Below, piece after piece: positions 36,153-45,882 of a DNA stretch of 64,000 bases. The stretch is taken from positions 80,710-144,709 of the forward strand of contig JAUYBL010000007.1 in assembly GCA_030693065.1 (NCBI GenBank), in the 5' to 3' direction. Made by a program: the position numbers and the translations under genes. The notes under the pieces were generated by a model that was not told where the DNA came from, did not search any database, and saw only the letters and a program-made list of their open reading frames with translations. Source of the stretch: Methylococcaceae bacterium (GTDB lineage Bacteria; Pseudomonadota; Gammaproteobacteria; Methylococcales; Methylomonadaceae). The first letter of the stretch is position 1. Every line of letters begins with the position of its first letter.

Positions 36153-36719
36153 TTAGCCGATCTTGCGTTGACGTGTCCGAAGCATCAGCCCCGCTAAGCC
36201 GCTACCGAACAGCCAGACTGCACCCGGCACAGATACGGGTGCAGTGGAATAAGTCAGGTTGTCGACAATAAATCCGTCTCCTGATTGGCCGTGGAATTGG
36301 ATTGTATCGACCAAACCGGAATAGCCGGATACCAGCCAATATATATCAACCGGTTGGTTTATGGCGTCTAGCGATTGGCTATAAACCTGTACACCTTGGA
36401 AATAAAGGGAAAAACTGATCTCGGTATCACTGCCCCAATAGTTGTAAAACATGCCCTCAAATATCACTGGCGCTGAATCAAAGCGCAACTCACCGGCACG
36501 CGCGTGTAAGCGATAATCGCCTAAGGCAGGGTCACGCGACTCAAAGGATGAATAATTGGATAACTGGTTGGTAAACGATTCCCAGCCCGACAGCCCACCG
36601 TAGCCATCGACCAAATCCCAGCTGGCAATCCCTTCAAAATCGACAACGGTTTGCGCAGCCTGTGCTGGCGCGAATACAGCTGCCGAAAATAACAAAAGGC
36701 TTTTGGCTAAAATTTTCAT
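36153..36719 (-). CDS. Exported protein with PEP-CTERM tail
   Basis: 188 residues. Signal peptide ending near AQA, a beta-rich body of the choice-of-anchor type (VVDFEGIASWD; FQGVQVYSQSLD; TIQFHGQSGDGFIVDNL) and the tail VPGAVWLFGSGLAGLMLRTR with a basic end. Probably bound to the cell surface after sortase processing. No enzymatic motif is seen. Confidence 0.8.
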   Translation of the reverse strand: MKILAKSLLLFSAAVFAPAQAAQTVVDFEGIASWDLVDGYGGLSGWESFTNQLSNYSSFESRDPALGDYRLHARAGELRFDSAPVIFEGMFYNYWGSDTEISFSLYFQGVQVYSQSLDAINQPVDIYWLVSGYSGLVDTIQFHGQSGDGFIVDNLTYSTAPVSVPGAVWLFGSGLAGLMLRTRQRKIG

Positions 36720-36944
36720 TGTGTTTTCCTAATATTTATCTGGATTTATTGTTTCGATGTTGAAGCATGCTTTAGCGTATAGAGACCAGTAATCCAACTC
36801 CGCCGACATAACAAAATGCCCAGCTGGCTGTCGGTTAAAGCATCTATTTTTGCTGCACGAAGAAGGACTTATCCAACCCAATGCGGAGCCATTAAAGCTT
36901 AAGGCAATGCGCAGGGGTAGCTGTCAAATCTAACAGGGTGTTTT

Positions 36945-37685
36945 TTAGAAGGGATAAGGGGTGATCAGTCCGCGCAGCACTGCTTTGGCTATCGCATGCT
37001 GGCGAGTGGAGACATCCAGCTTAATCATGGCGTTATTCAAATGAAAATTGACGGTTCTTTCAGACAATTTGAGTAACTGGGAAATTTCCCATGAAGTCTT
37101 GCCATCAGCCGCCCAGCGCAGGCATTCCTGTTCGCGAAGCGTTAATGGCAGCTTGTCTTCCGGATTGGCTACTCCGAACACACGGCACACGGCTTCATGC
37201 ACATAACCGCCAAGCAGCTGCACATAAGGCATGGCGTGTTGCGAGATCTCGCGTGCCGCAGAGCGACGCTCTTGGTTTAATGCAAAACTTAAAATGCCCA
37301 GTTCGCCACGCGGGCTGTGCATAGGCATGCTGATACCGGCTCTGAGACCGAATTCTGCGGCCTCATTCATGACTAGCGCGCTGAGTGAGGATTTCTCAAG
37401 TAGCAAATCGTGCCATTGAATCGGCACAACGTGTTGACTGCAATAAGCAATGACCGGGTCGCTAGCATGATAGCCAAGCTCCCAATAGCGTTCTAGCCAC
37501 AGATCAGGGTAGCCTTTGATTATAATTACGCGCGCTTCTGAAAACTTGGTTGGTATTCTTAAGGCATAGACGAAATTATCAAATCCCAAGTTTTGGCAAT
37601 GGAAGCGGCAAAGTTCTGTAATCTCATCAACACTGCTGGCAGCCGAGAAAAGCTGTAGCGTATCTTGGAATTGTTGAATATTCAT
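36945..37685 (-). CDS. LuxR-type regulator with autoinducer-binding domain, solo
   Basis: 246 residues. The N-terminal autoinducer-binding domain retains the conserved residues: Trp and Tyr in YPDLWLERYW, Asp-Pro in ASDPV, Trp in IQWHD and Gly in GLRAG. The C-terminal HTH (GKTSWEISQLLKLSERTVNFHLNNAMIKL) is complete. It should bind an acyl-homoserine lactone or a related signal. No luxI-type synthase is within the window, so it is a solo here. Upstream and downstream are PEP-CTERM and sulfotransferase genes. Confidence 0.88.
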   Translation of the reverse strand: MNIQQFQDTLQLFSAASSVDEITELCRFHCQNLGFDNFVYALRIPTKFSEARVIIIKGYPDLWLERYWELGYHASDPVIAYCSQHVVPIQWHDLLLEKSSLSALVMNEAAEFGLRAGISMPMHSPRGELGILSFALNQERRSAAREISQHAMPYVQLLGGYVHEAVCRVFGVANPEDKLPLTLREQECLRWAADGKTSWEISQLLKLSERTVNFHLNNAMIKLDVSTRQHAIAKAVLRGLITPYPF

Positions 37686-37877
37686 CTAATCGCCATAGCA
37701 TCAAGATATGGGAGTGGGCAGGTAAAGTATTGTAGGGTGAGCAGGCTGTTTTGCCCACCATTTGTCATTGCAACATACTTTTAGGGTTAGGTGTTTATAC
37801 GTATTGTGATTTATTTAGCTAAAAAATATAGTATTTAAAATCTGAGTGGTTAATAAAAAACATCAAGAAGAATTTAA

Positions 37878-38691
37878 ATGAAAGCAAAAAAAATAAACGC
37901 TGTCATAGCTTTTATAAAAAACAAAACTCTATCCCCTCAAAACAACTTGGCAAGCGATTGGCAATTAGATGCATTAATAAGTCATGAGCATAAGCTAATT
38001 ATTTATACAAATGCAAAATGCGCTTCTGGCACTATAAAGATATGGTTCCTTCAAATTTTAGGGGTACTTCCTACAGATATTTCTATTAATGATAAGGTAG
38101 ATAACATTTTAGGAAAAAGCATACATGAATACATTAAAGAAAATTATAAACTGTACAACTACCAAAAAAATCAGGAATATAAATATATTAATTACTCAAA
38201 AGCCATAATTGTTAGAAACCCTTGGCGTAGGGTTGTAAGCTTTTATTGTGACAAGATTCTGATTAAAGAAAATCACCTTAAATCCTTAAATATGTCCTCT
38301 CAAGAGAACTATGATAAGAATTTATCATTTCGAGAGTTTGTTGATGTTTTTTAGCAAAATAGATCATTCCCATTTGGAGCCTCATCTTCGTAGCCAGATT
38401 TTTGGGCGAGAATATATTAATTTTGATTACATATTAAAAGTAGAAAACATTAATGATAATTTAATCGAAATGTCCAAACATCTTGGGATAAAGGCGCCAC
38501 CATTAAAAATCGCACACAGAAACGCCACTCTTTATAAAAATAACATGGATGAATCTGTCTATGATAAAAAACCATATGCGTTTAAATCTATTCCATCCTA
38601 TGTTTATTTTTATAATGATGAGTTAATGAAAACCATAGGACAGAAATATGCAGCGGACATAGAAATATTTAATTATAAATTTCATGATTAA
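37878..38691 (+). pseudogene. Sulfotransferase family protein, frameshifted
   Basis: Two overlapping frames together make one sulfotransferase of about 270 residues. The first (37878-38354) has the PAPS site TNAKCASGTIK and 3'-phosphate motif RNPWRRVVSFY. The second (to 38691) continues FSKIDHSHLEPH and ends YKFHD. The frames join at a run of six T (38347-38352); five T would restore GAT GTT TTT AGC. The region is AT-rich compared with the rest, suggesting transfer. It could be a real pseudogene or an assembly error. Confidence 0.75.
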
Positions 38692-38720
38692 TTGCTAAAT
38701 TCTGTTAATGCTTCAGTGTC

Positions 38721-38868
38721 GTAGGATGGGTAGAGTGCAGCGAAACCCATCCTAGAATTGTTTGCCGAATATTCAACCATCCCAAAACAGAGTTTCCTTC
38801 CAAATTAATACTATTTAGAACTATGGCCTTATTTTTGATGGGTTTCGCTACGCTCTACCCATCCTACA
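38721..38868. repeat. Pair of inverted dispersed repeats
   Basis: Left arm 38721-38754 (GTAGGATGGGTAGAGTGCAG) and right arm 38838-38868 (complementary, ending CTCTACCCATCCTAC) flank about 83 bases. They are the same family as 2590-2669. Between convergent genes, so a terminator role is possible. Confidence 0.7.
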
Positions 38869-38899
38869 ATTTAACCATTGTGCGGGTTAATTGAAACTT

Positions 38900-39382
38900 T
38901 CAGCCAGCCCCGCAACACCTCTTAAATTTCTTACCACTGCCGCATGAGCATGGCGCGTTTTTGCCTTGGTTGATTTGCTGGTTGGTTTTGCTGATGGATT
39001 TAACTACGCCGTCCAGATAAAACCAGCGGCCGCCTTGTTTGGTAAATTTGCTGATTTCACTCATGACGTGCTCTTCGCCGTCTTGCAGGTAGTAGGCTTT
39101 AAATTCGACCAAGCCATTGTTGTCTTTGACGCCGCCTTTTTTTACCGTTTCTATAACAAGCCGTTGCCATTCGACGGTTTCCTTGGAAAAGTCGATTTCT
39201 TTGGGGCGCCGGGTAATGTCCCAAGTCGCCTGTAAATACTCGGCATTGCGCAAGGCATAAGCGCTGTAGCGCGAGCGCATCAGCGTTTCCGCTGTTAATG
39301 GTTTTTGGGCCCCGCTATGAAATTGCCCACAGCATTCTAAATAGCTAAGCCCTGAGCCGCACAAACAAGATTCAGTATTCAC
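38900..39382 (-). CDS. YchJ-family SEC-C motif protein
   Basis: 160 residues with SEC-C-like zinc motifs at both ends: CLCGSGLSYLECCGQFH near the start and CSCGSGKKFKRCC at the end. The middle (MRSRYSAYALRNAEYLQATW) is the YchJ/UPF0225 core. Function unknown, perhaps zinc-binding. The last gene of a minus-strand group with a lipoprotein, CopC and a BNR protein. Confidence 0.88.
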   Translation of the reverse strand: MNTESCLCGSGLSYLECCGQFHSGAQKPLTAETLMRSRYSAYALRNAEYLQATWDITRRPKEIDFSKETVEWQRLVIETVKKGGVKDNNGLVEFKAYYLQDGEEHVMSEISKFTKQGGRWFYLDGVVKSISKTNQQINQGKNAPCSCGSGKKFKRCCGAG

Positions 39383-39385
39383 AAA

Positions 39386-40036
39386 TTAGTCCTGCTGGGC
39401 TGCTGCTATTTTGTTAGCTTTTCGCCGTTTGCGTAACAAAACCACCTGAAAAATAGCTACAGCAACCACTAACACCCAGCCCGCGGCTAACGCAATCAAC
39501 CATTCTGTTGATAATCCAAACATATTGCCGCCCACGGTAAACGGAATTTTTAATTTATCTTCTTCGGCTAACGCATCTTCACCGCCGACAATTAATACCA
39601 GCACATAGTCGCCGTTTTTATCTATGTCCGCCTGCGCTTCAACAACACCACGGGGATATAGCTTGGCCGGGAACTCTGCGATGGTGCGCAGTTCGGTAAA
39701 GTCATCCGGTTTGCTACCGGTTTTTTGTACTTCAACCACGCGCACGCCAATTGGGGTTTTGCGTATATCCCGATCAATTAAATCGGCGGCAAAAAAGGCT
39801 TTGCCGACGCCGGGAATGTTTTGGCAGTAAGGCCGTAACAAGGCATCGCGGTCATTGCCGCCGGACGCTTTTAGGTACGCACTAAAATGCACGGCATAGA
39901 AATCGTTGGTGATTAAACAGCCAACGCTGTTGATGTCCTCAATCTGAGGTTTATCGTCAAACTTAAGCTTATCGCAGCCATGCAAGAGGGTGCTGAACAG
40001 CAAAATTCCGCAAAGGGTGGCAATGGTATTTTTCAT
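39386..40036 (-). CDS. Lipoprotein with C-terminal membrane helix
   Basis: 216 residues. Lipobox TLLHGC (Cys near 21), a body with two further Cys (GCLITNDF and YCQNI), and a C-terminal membrane helix (WLIALAAGWVLVVAVAIFQVVLL) then a basic tail RKRRK. Not recognised as a family. It lies between copC and the SEC-C gene in one transcript, with 3-base spacing to the latter. Confidence 0.65.
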   Translation of the reverse strand: MKNTIATLCGILLFSTLLHGCDKLKFDDKPQIEDINSVGCLITNDFYAVHFSAYLKASGGNDRDALLRPYCQNIPGVGKAFFAADLIDRDIRKTPIGVRVVEVQKTGSKPDDFTELRTIAEFPAKLYPRGVVEAQADIDKNGDYVLVLIVGGEDALAEEDKLKIPFTVGGNMFGLSTEWLIALAAGWVLVVAVAIFQVVLLRKRRKANKIAAAQQD

Positions 40037-40072
40037 GATGTGCCTTACGTGATTAGTGGGCTGCCTTAACTG

Positions 40073-40462
40073 TTAAGGCGCTTTGATGGTAAATTGAAAT
40101 TTGCCGGTGACGATGTGGGTATCGATAGAAACGACCCGGTAGCGCACGGTATAAACGCCCGGTGTTAACGGCTGCACGGTGCAGTACAAATGCGCAGGAT
40201 TAAATGTCTCTTGCGCGACATCTTTGTTGTCGACGCGTTTGCCGGTGCTGTCAATGACGGCCAGCGCCATAAATTCACTACCAACTTTGTCATCGAACCA
40301 GACATCTATTTGCTTGGGCGCTTCGGTAATCTCGACCTCTTTGGCTGGTTGCGAACGCACTAAAATGGCATGCGCCCAACTTTGCGCTGGCAAAAGCATC
40401 GCCAAAAACACTGCGAAACAAACCGCTGCTCTGAAGTTTTTATTATTTTTATAGTGAGTCAT
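40073..40462 (-). CDS. copC: Periplasmic copper-binding protein CopC
   Basis: 129 residues: signal peptide ending SWA, so the mature protein begins with His31 (HAILVRSQPA), the first ligand of the Cu(II) brace. Asp114 and His116 (VSIDTHIVTG) complete it. The beta-sandwich pattern is complete and has no Met-rich Cu(I) site, so it is the Cu(II)-only type. Usually an export or import aid for copper. No copD follows; a BNR-repeat lipoprotein precedes it. Confidence 0.88.
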   Translation of the reverse strand: MTHYKNNKNFRAAVCFAVFLAMLLPAQSWAHAILVRSQPAKEVEITEAPKQIDVWFDDKVGSEFMALAVIDSTGKRVDNKDVAQETFNPAHLYCTVQPLTPGVYTVRYRVVSIDTHIVTGKFQFTIKAP

Positions 40463-40548
40463 GATGTCTAAGGGTTAAGCCAATTGCTCATTTGATTGCG
40501 GCGGCCATTATATAACTGATGCTTTTTTACCGGGCAGTAAAACTTCGT

Positions 40549-41781
40549 CTACTCAAAAACCGCAATCGCTAACTGGTTGCGTTGCTTGGGTTGTTTTTCT
40601 GTCCAGAGCGTCAAATATCCGGTTGAGGTGCTGACTATTCTGGGATGAGTTGCCAGAACATTGAGCTTTGATAAGGATTGTGCGCTTGCCCAAGTGCTAC
40701 CACCGTCTTGCGATTGTGCAGATGCGATGCTGGAGCCGTCCGGACCCAATTCATCCCAAACTGCCAAAATTTGTTTGTTATCTAGCGCCGCAATGTCACC
40801 GTGTAAGGCATGATTGCCAAGGGGCTGGGGCTTTGTCCAAGTTTTACCATTATTATCTGATCGCAAAAAATACAGGCCAGGATTCGCTTCAGCGCCGGTC
40901 CAGACCACGGCATTGAGTTGCTCATCGCCCGTTTGCGCCAGCCCACCGCCAATATGCGGGCAACCTTCAAACTGCCAATTAAAGTCGCCGACCATGCTAA
41001 CCGATTGCCAACTGTTACCTTGGTCGGATGAGCGTATTAGCGCCATGTCGCGCGGTTTCATGTCTCGATACAGCACATTCAGTTCACCAGCTGGCGACAC
41101 TTTTATGGTATTCCAGCAGCAAGAACAGGTGCCTTCATCCAGGCGCTGAGTCGGTTGCCACTGCACGCCGCCATCAATGGACCGGGCATAACGCAAACTT
41201 TGGTAACCGTTTTCTTCCGGATCTTCCAGCCAAACTGCATGAAAATTACCTTGCTGATCAGCGGCCAAATCGATGTGGGCCTGATCGCCAGCGTTGTTTA
41301 CAGCTGGATTGGCGCCAGTTTGCCAAGTTTTGCCATCGTCATGCGAATACACGCTGACCATCGGCCCCATACCGGGGAATTCGCCGCGTGCTTGCCAAAC
41401 AGCCAATAAATTATTGCCGTTGACAGCAAGTTGTACATCATTGCCACGCACTGCGTCAGTCGGTGCGGGGACTGATCCGCTAATTTCAATCGGCTTAGAC
41501 CAATGTTTACCGGAATCTTCAGAGCGAATATAGCGAACCACGCGCGCCTTGCTGTCGGCTTTTTCTGACCCGGCAAATAACACATGCACGACATCGTCAT
41601 GGACATAAACATCAAACGAATTGATCTCAAATAAGCCTAACGACAAGCTTTGAAAAGATGACTGCAAAGCTGATTTATGAATGGCCGGTTGATTAGCACA
41701 GCTACTCACCAAGAGCGTACACACTAAAATAAGCGCCAATCTTGCAATAGGGCTGTGCCAAAATTTTTGTTTGAATTGCAT
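40549..41781 (-). CDS. BNR-repeat (sialidase-fold) lipoprotein
   Basis: 410 residues. Lipobox LVSSCANQ (Cys near 28). At least four Asp-box-like repeats (SEDSGKHW; SHDDGKTW; SIDGGVQW; SDNNGKTW; SQDGGSTW) spread through a six-bladed propeller-type body. Catalytic residues of true sialidases (Arg triad, Tyr, Glu) cannot be confirmed, so hydrolase activity is uncertain. First gene of a group with copC, a lipoprotein and the SEC-C gene. Confidence 0.8.
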   Translation of the reverse strand: MQFKQKFWHSPIARLALILVCTLLVSSCANQPAIHKSALQSSFQSLSLGLFEINSFDVYVHDDVVHVLFAGSEKADSKARVVRYIRSEDSGKHWSKPIEISGSVPAPTDAVRGNDVQLAVNGNNLLAVWQARGEFPGMGPMVSVYSHDDGKTWQTGANPAVNNAGDQAHIDLAADQQGNFHAVWLEDPEENGYQSLRYARSIDGGVQWQPTQRLDEGTCSCCWNTIKVSPAGELNVLYRDMKPRDMALIRSSDQGNSWQSVSMVGDFNWQFEGCPHIGGGLAQTGDEQLNAVVWTGAEANPGLYFLRSDNNGKTWTKPQPLGNHALHGDIAALDNKQILAVWDELGPDGSSIASAQSQDGGSTWASAQSLSKLNVLATHPRIVSTSTGYLTLWTEKQPKQRNQLAIAVFE

Positions 41782-42099
41782 AGTAAAAATCCCTAAACCA
41801 AGCCAGTTATAACCGCCTAGCCGGTAGTGTTAACCTAATGATTGATGTTTTAAGCATACCTTGCTTTACCCCCCGTCCACCAGCGTCCATGTAATCATTT
41901 AATGACAATTAAAAAAGGTAAAACACCCATTCAGCAAACCTTCATCTAGGTATTTCTACACTAAAAAATAAGTCGATTGGCGACAACAATGCCATTTTGC
42001 TTAGCAAATAGCGGTATCATTACTTAGTCAGAACATTAACAACGACCCTATTTTTAAGTTTACTGCTTAACACTGGGGAACGATTCGAAGAGGATGCTT
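41782..42099. other. Divergent intergenic region before the Gfo/Idh gene
   Basis: About 318 bases hold the promoters of the BNR-repeat gene and the oxidoreductase. No repeat, riboswitch or clear hairpin was recognised. Confidence 0.4.
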
Positions 42100-43113
42100 A
42101 TGAGCAACACAAAACTACGCTGGGGTATTTTAGGCGCGGCACGCGTTAATGAGCGCTTGCTACCGGCCATCGTCGAGGCAAGCAATGCCCAGTTGGTAGC
42201 TATTGCCAGCCGCAGACCCGGAGCGGCCGCACAAACACTGGCTCAATATGCCCCGCAGCAGCAAGATGTGCGCACTTATGATCATCTGGAAACCCTGCTC
42301 ACCGATAGCGAAATTGACGCAGTGTATCTACCTCTGGCTAATCATGAACACGCCGAGTGGGCCTTACGCGCTATCGAGCATGGCAAGCACGTGCTTATCG
42401 AAAAGCCGATGGCGCTGACCCTGGAAGACATTGAAGCCATTGAAGCCGCCGCACAGCGTCATAACGTCACCGTTATGGAAGGCTTTATGTACCGGTTTCA
42501 CCCGCAACATGCGCGGGTCAAAGAATTGCTTGAGCAAGGCCTGATCGGCGACATTCGCTCAGTACGCGCCAGCTTCTCATTTATGATGCGCCCGGCGCGA
42601 ATGTATCGTTTAACCGAAAGCGTAGAACGCGGCGGCGGCGCCATGTGGGACATCGGTTGCTACGCCATCCATTCAGCCCGAATGTTTTTTGAACAACTGC
42701 CAATAGCCGTCACCGCCATCTCCAATTATGTAGAAAGCGGTGCCGACACCACCACCAGCGGTGTGCTTGATTTTGGCGAAGGTAAATTCGCCCACTTTGA
42801 TTTTAGTTTTGAACGCGCACGCCGCTGTGAATATGAAATTATCGGTACCCGCGGCGGCATTAAATGCGAGACTGTTTGGCAACTACCGGGCGATGTGCCG
42901 GTCATTTCCTGGTGGACCGAAGACGGCCGTCAATCTGAAGAACGCTTGCCCGCCGCCAACCACTTCAATCTGGAAATTGAACATTTCAGCGATTGCGTAT
43001 TAAACGGCACCGCACCGGCACTGTCATTTGAAGATGCCAAAGCCAACTGCCAAATCATCGTCGCTGCCTTGCAGTCTGCTGCACAAGGCCGGGTTATTCG
43101 TTTGGGTAAGTGA
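42100..43113 (+). CDS. Gfo/Idh/MocA family oxidoreductase
   Basis: 337 residues from the ATG at 42100, which sits 6 bases after the GAAGAGG ribosome site; a start at 42094 would overlap it. N-terminal Rossmann site GILGAARVN, the EKPMAL motif (ALTLEDIEAIEAAA after it), and the C-terminal alpha/beta domain with GGGAMWDIGCYAIH. These NAD(P)-dependent enzymes act on sugar or related substrates. The substrate is unknown. Confidence 0.88.
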   Translation: MSNTKLRWGILGAARVNERLLPAIVEASNAQLVAIASRRPGAAAQTLAQYAPQQQDVRTYDHLETLLTDSEIDAVYLPLANHEHAEWALRAIEHGKHVLIEKPMALTLEDIEAIEAAAQRHNVTVMEGFMYRFHPQHARVKELLEQGLIGDIRSVRASFSFMMRPARMYRLTESVERGGGAMWDIGCYAIHSARMFFEQLPIAVTAISNYVESGADTTTSGVLDFGEGKFAHFDFSFERARRCEYEIIGTRGGIKCETVWQLPGDVPVISWWTEDGRQSEERLPAANHFNLEIEHFSDCVLNGTAPALSFEDAKANCQIIVAALQSAAQGRVIRLGK

Positions 43114-43116
43114 TTT

Positions 43117-45174
43117 TTATAAGCTAATGCGCAGGCTGGCAATTACGTTAATGCCAGCTGCGTCGATACCGGAACCATGTTCCCGGTAGTTTTTATCCAG
43201 CACATTTTCAAGATCCAATTGCAAAGCCCAACGCGAGTCGGGCTTCCAGCCTGCCCGCAGATTTAGCGTCGCCCAGCCGCCTGTTCCGTTCGGATTAATG
43301 CGCGGATCCGCTAAATCGCAACCGCTGAGCCGATTTTGCCGGGTTGCGAAGCGTGTATAGGGTTCGAACCATAACGTGGGTAGCATCTTATAATATAGGC
43401 CCAAGCGACCGTTTAAAGGCGGAATGCGATCTGCTGGCAAACGCTTGCCGTCCGCAAACGTTTCATCGCCATGGGTGTAATTTAGACTACTGACTATTTC
43501 CAGCTGATCGCTGGCAAAATAACGCGCGCCAAATTCCGCACCGTAAAGCTGCACTTTATTGACGTTTTGGTTTTGCACAACGGCTCTTCCGGCAATTACA
43601 TCCCCCGTCAGAACACTGGTAATCTTGTCGTTATAATCCGATACGTAAGCGATGGCTTCAGCTTGCCAGTGCTGGTTTTGTAATTTGAAACCAAAATCCC
43701 AGGTCAATATCGTTTCCGGCTGTAAATCAGGATTGGCGATGTTGTAACGATTACTTGGCCTCGGTCCTAATGTTCCCAAATCGAAAATATTAGGCACACG
43801 GAAACCCCGACCAAAATTACTGACCAATTTCAGCCCGTCAACGAGCAGATAAGAAAGACCGACATTACCGGTGACATCATGATGATTTAACTCTGCACCT
43901 ACGCCACGATCCGCTGGCTCCAGCACGGTGTGATAATGACTGTAGCGAGCGCCTAGCAATAATTGCAAACGCTCGCCAAGTTGTAGTGTTTCATTGCCGT
44001 ATACTGCGTAGGAGTCCATGGTCGAGCCATCCGGAAAGCGGCTGGTTGCCGTTTTTCCGATACCCGTGTTGATGCTGGTATCCACGCGACTGCTGGTCAC
44101 TTCATCGTGATAAAACTCCAACCCGTATAGCAATTGCGAGTTTATCCAATGAGCTAAGGCCGCTTGCGCAGTAAGCCCGGTCAAATGACTGGCATTACGT
44201 TCTCGAGCTTCCTTAGCAGATCCGAAATCCCGCGCCCGGCGATCATCGGTGATACGTTGATGCGCGACATGAAATTCCAAGCTATCGAAAATCGGCGCAG
44301 CTTTAATGTATCGGTACCTGCCATGCAAAAATAAGCGCTCGTTAGGTTCGAAAAAAAACACATCGGAGTTCGGTTGAGTTTGACCATATCCGGCTACCAG
44401 TTCGTCATAACGGGGTGTTTTGGGCTGCTGCAAATACTGCATATCCAGCAGCAGTTCATGCGCCTCGTTAGGCTGGTAGATCAGTTTGGTATTGCCCGCC
44501 CAAGATTTAAAACCTGAATGTTGCTGCTCTTCACCGCCACCGGCCACACGATTATCAAAATCCTGATAACCGAAACCGCTTAATACTGCGATGTCATCTT
44601 TGCCTGCCGCCAATTTCATGTGGGTTTGGAAGGCATTTTCGGCGCTGGCATAACTGTTGTCGAATACCGCTTTCGACTGCCAATTGGGGCCATCAAAATG
44701 TGGCGTTGACGTTAACACCTGCACCACGCCGCCCATCGCATCGCCGCCGTAAAGCGCTGATGACGGACCGCGTACCACTTCTATACGATCGACATTAAAC
44801 GGATCCAGTAATGCGGCGTATTGATTGGGGGCATTCCTGAAAATGGCATTACTCAGGCGCATACCGTCTACCAGGTAAAGTACCTCTGAGCCTTTTAAGC
44901 CTCTTATTATTGGAATGCCCTGGCCGGAAGTGGTTTCTTGAACAAACACGCCTGTTTGTCCGCGCAATAAATCAGGAAGAATCTGCGGGACTTGTCGATC
45001 TATTTCCGCCGCGCCAACCACGGTAACCGCAGTCGGTACATCAAAACTGCCTGCTGCCGAACGGCTGGCTGTAACCTGCATGATTGGTAAAATTAACGGC
45101 TCATCCGCACTGGCAGTCATCATCTGTAAAACAACCGATGAACTAACTACCACGTTAGCCAATCTGCTTTGCAT
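43117..45174 (-). CDS. TonB-dependent outer-membrane receptor
   Basis: 685 residues from the ATG at 45174 (MQSRLANVVV), which avoids overlap with the preceding gene; the frame is open 29 codons further. Signal segment ending near ASA, TonB box-like ILPIMQVTASR, plug domain (PDLLRGQTGVFVQ, IPIIRGLKG, VRGPSSALYGGDAMGG) and a 22-strand barrel ending with an aromatic or hydrophobic residue. Resembles heme, cobalamin or siderophore receptors, but the ligand is undetermined. Last of a four-gene minus-strand group. Confidence 0.88.
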   Translation of the reverse strand: MQSRLANVVVSSSVVLQMMTASADEPLILPIMQVTASRSAAGSFDVPTAVTVVGAAEIDRQVPQILPDLLRGQTGVFVQETTSGQGIPIIRGLKGSEVLYLVDGMRLSNAIFRNAPNQYAALLDPFNVDRIEVVRGPSSALYGGDAMGGVVQVLTSTPHFDGPNWQSKAVFDNSYASAENAFQTHMKLAAGKDDIAVLSGFGYQDFDNRVAGGGEEQQHSGFKSWAGNTKLIYQPNEAHELLLDMQYLQQPKTPRYDELVAGYGQTQPNSDVFFFEPNERLFLHGRYRYIKAAPIFDSLEFHVAHQRITDDRRARDFGSAKEARERNASHLTGLTAQAALAHWINSQLLYGLEFYHDEVTSSRVDTSINTGIGKTATSRFPDGSTMDSYAVYGNETLQLGERLQLLLGARYSHYHTVLEPADRGVGAELNHHDVTGNVGLSYLLVDGLKLVSNFGRGFRVPNIFDLGTLGPRPSNRYNIANPDLQPETILTWDFGFKLQNQHWQAEAIAYVSDYNDKITSVLTGDVIAGRAVVQNQNVNKVQLYGAEFGARYFASDQLEIVSSLNYTHGDETFADGKRLPADRIPPLNGRLGLYYKMLPTLWFEPYTRFATRQNRLSGCDLADPRINPNGTGGWATLNLRAGWKPDSRWALQLDLENVLDKNYREHGSGIDAAGINVIASLRISL

Positions 45175-45221
45175 CGGCGCTTTTGATGTTGGGTTGATTG
45201 CCCTCGCTATACCAAACAGAC

Positions 45222-45848
45222 TTAGGCGCGAAAATCCTTTTGCCGCCGCTTGCCCGCACACATCAAGCCCGCCAAAGCCGGTGCCATCAGCAAAAATGCA
45301 GAAGGTAACGGCACGGTAGTAACCGGCGCAGACAGCGTGATGGCAGACAGGGCATTGCCATCGGCATCGGCTAAGGCATTGAAATCAAGCTGCAATAGAC
45401 TGGTACCGACATTGAGCACATCGAAAGTAACTGTCGCCAGGTTAAAGCTATCTGCTTGTAGCGTGTTTAAATCCTCAGCTGTATCTCCAGAGAGTTCAAA
45501 CAGATTAACAAGTCCAATGCCCGCTAATTCGGAGATAGTTGTTGATCCTAAGCTTGCTAAATCCAGTTGATTACCCAATGCCGCATCACCAAACACGACC
45601 CCGGCAAACGACAAATAAGTGGAATCAAAACTTAAATTAACATCGTAGTCACTTAAAGAAGGTGCCGCCCCTGAAGCCAAGCCTGAAATGCCAATATCGA
45701 CATTGACGGAATTGCCGGTTTGGCTGATCCGGCTAATGCTCAGAAAGAGACTGGTAGGGTTAAAATTGGTAACAACGCTTGCTTGCGCGATACCGGTCAA
45801 CATTAGCAACACAGCCAATAGTAATAATTTGATTTTGTTTGTGATCAT
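45222..45848 (-). CDS. Cohesin-like exported protein with PEP-CTERM tail
   Basis: 208 residues. Signal peptide ending near AQA, then a beta-rich domain with SVNVDIGISGLASGAAPSLS and YDVNLSFDSTYLSFAGVVFG, a pattern seen in cohesin-type domains. The C-terminal tail VPLPSAFLLMAPALAGLMCA plus KRRQK is a sorting signal. It probably sits on the surface. The next gene upstream carries a dockerin-like tail, so a noncovalent pair is plausible. Confidence 0.75.
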   Translation of the reverse strand: MITNKIKLLLLAVLLMLTGIAQASVVTNFNPTSLFLSISRISQTGNSVNVDIGISGLASGAAPSLSDYDVNLSFDSTYLSFAGVVFGDAALGNQLDLASLGSTTISELAGIGLVNLFELSGDTAEDLNTLQADSFNLATVTFDVLNVGTSLLQLDFNALADADGNALSAITLSAPVTTVPLPSAFLLMAPALAGLMCAGKRRQKDFRA

Positions 45849-45882
45849 TTTTTAAAGTCTCTCAACAATATGATTTATTGAA

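Noticed and set aside
45174-45221. Cobalamin riboswitch before the TonB receptor
   Set aside because: The gap to the preceding gene is only 47 bases and shows no such element.
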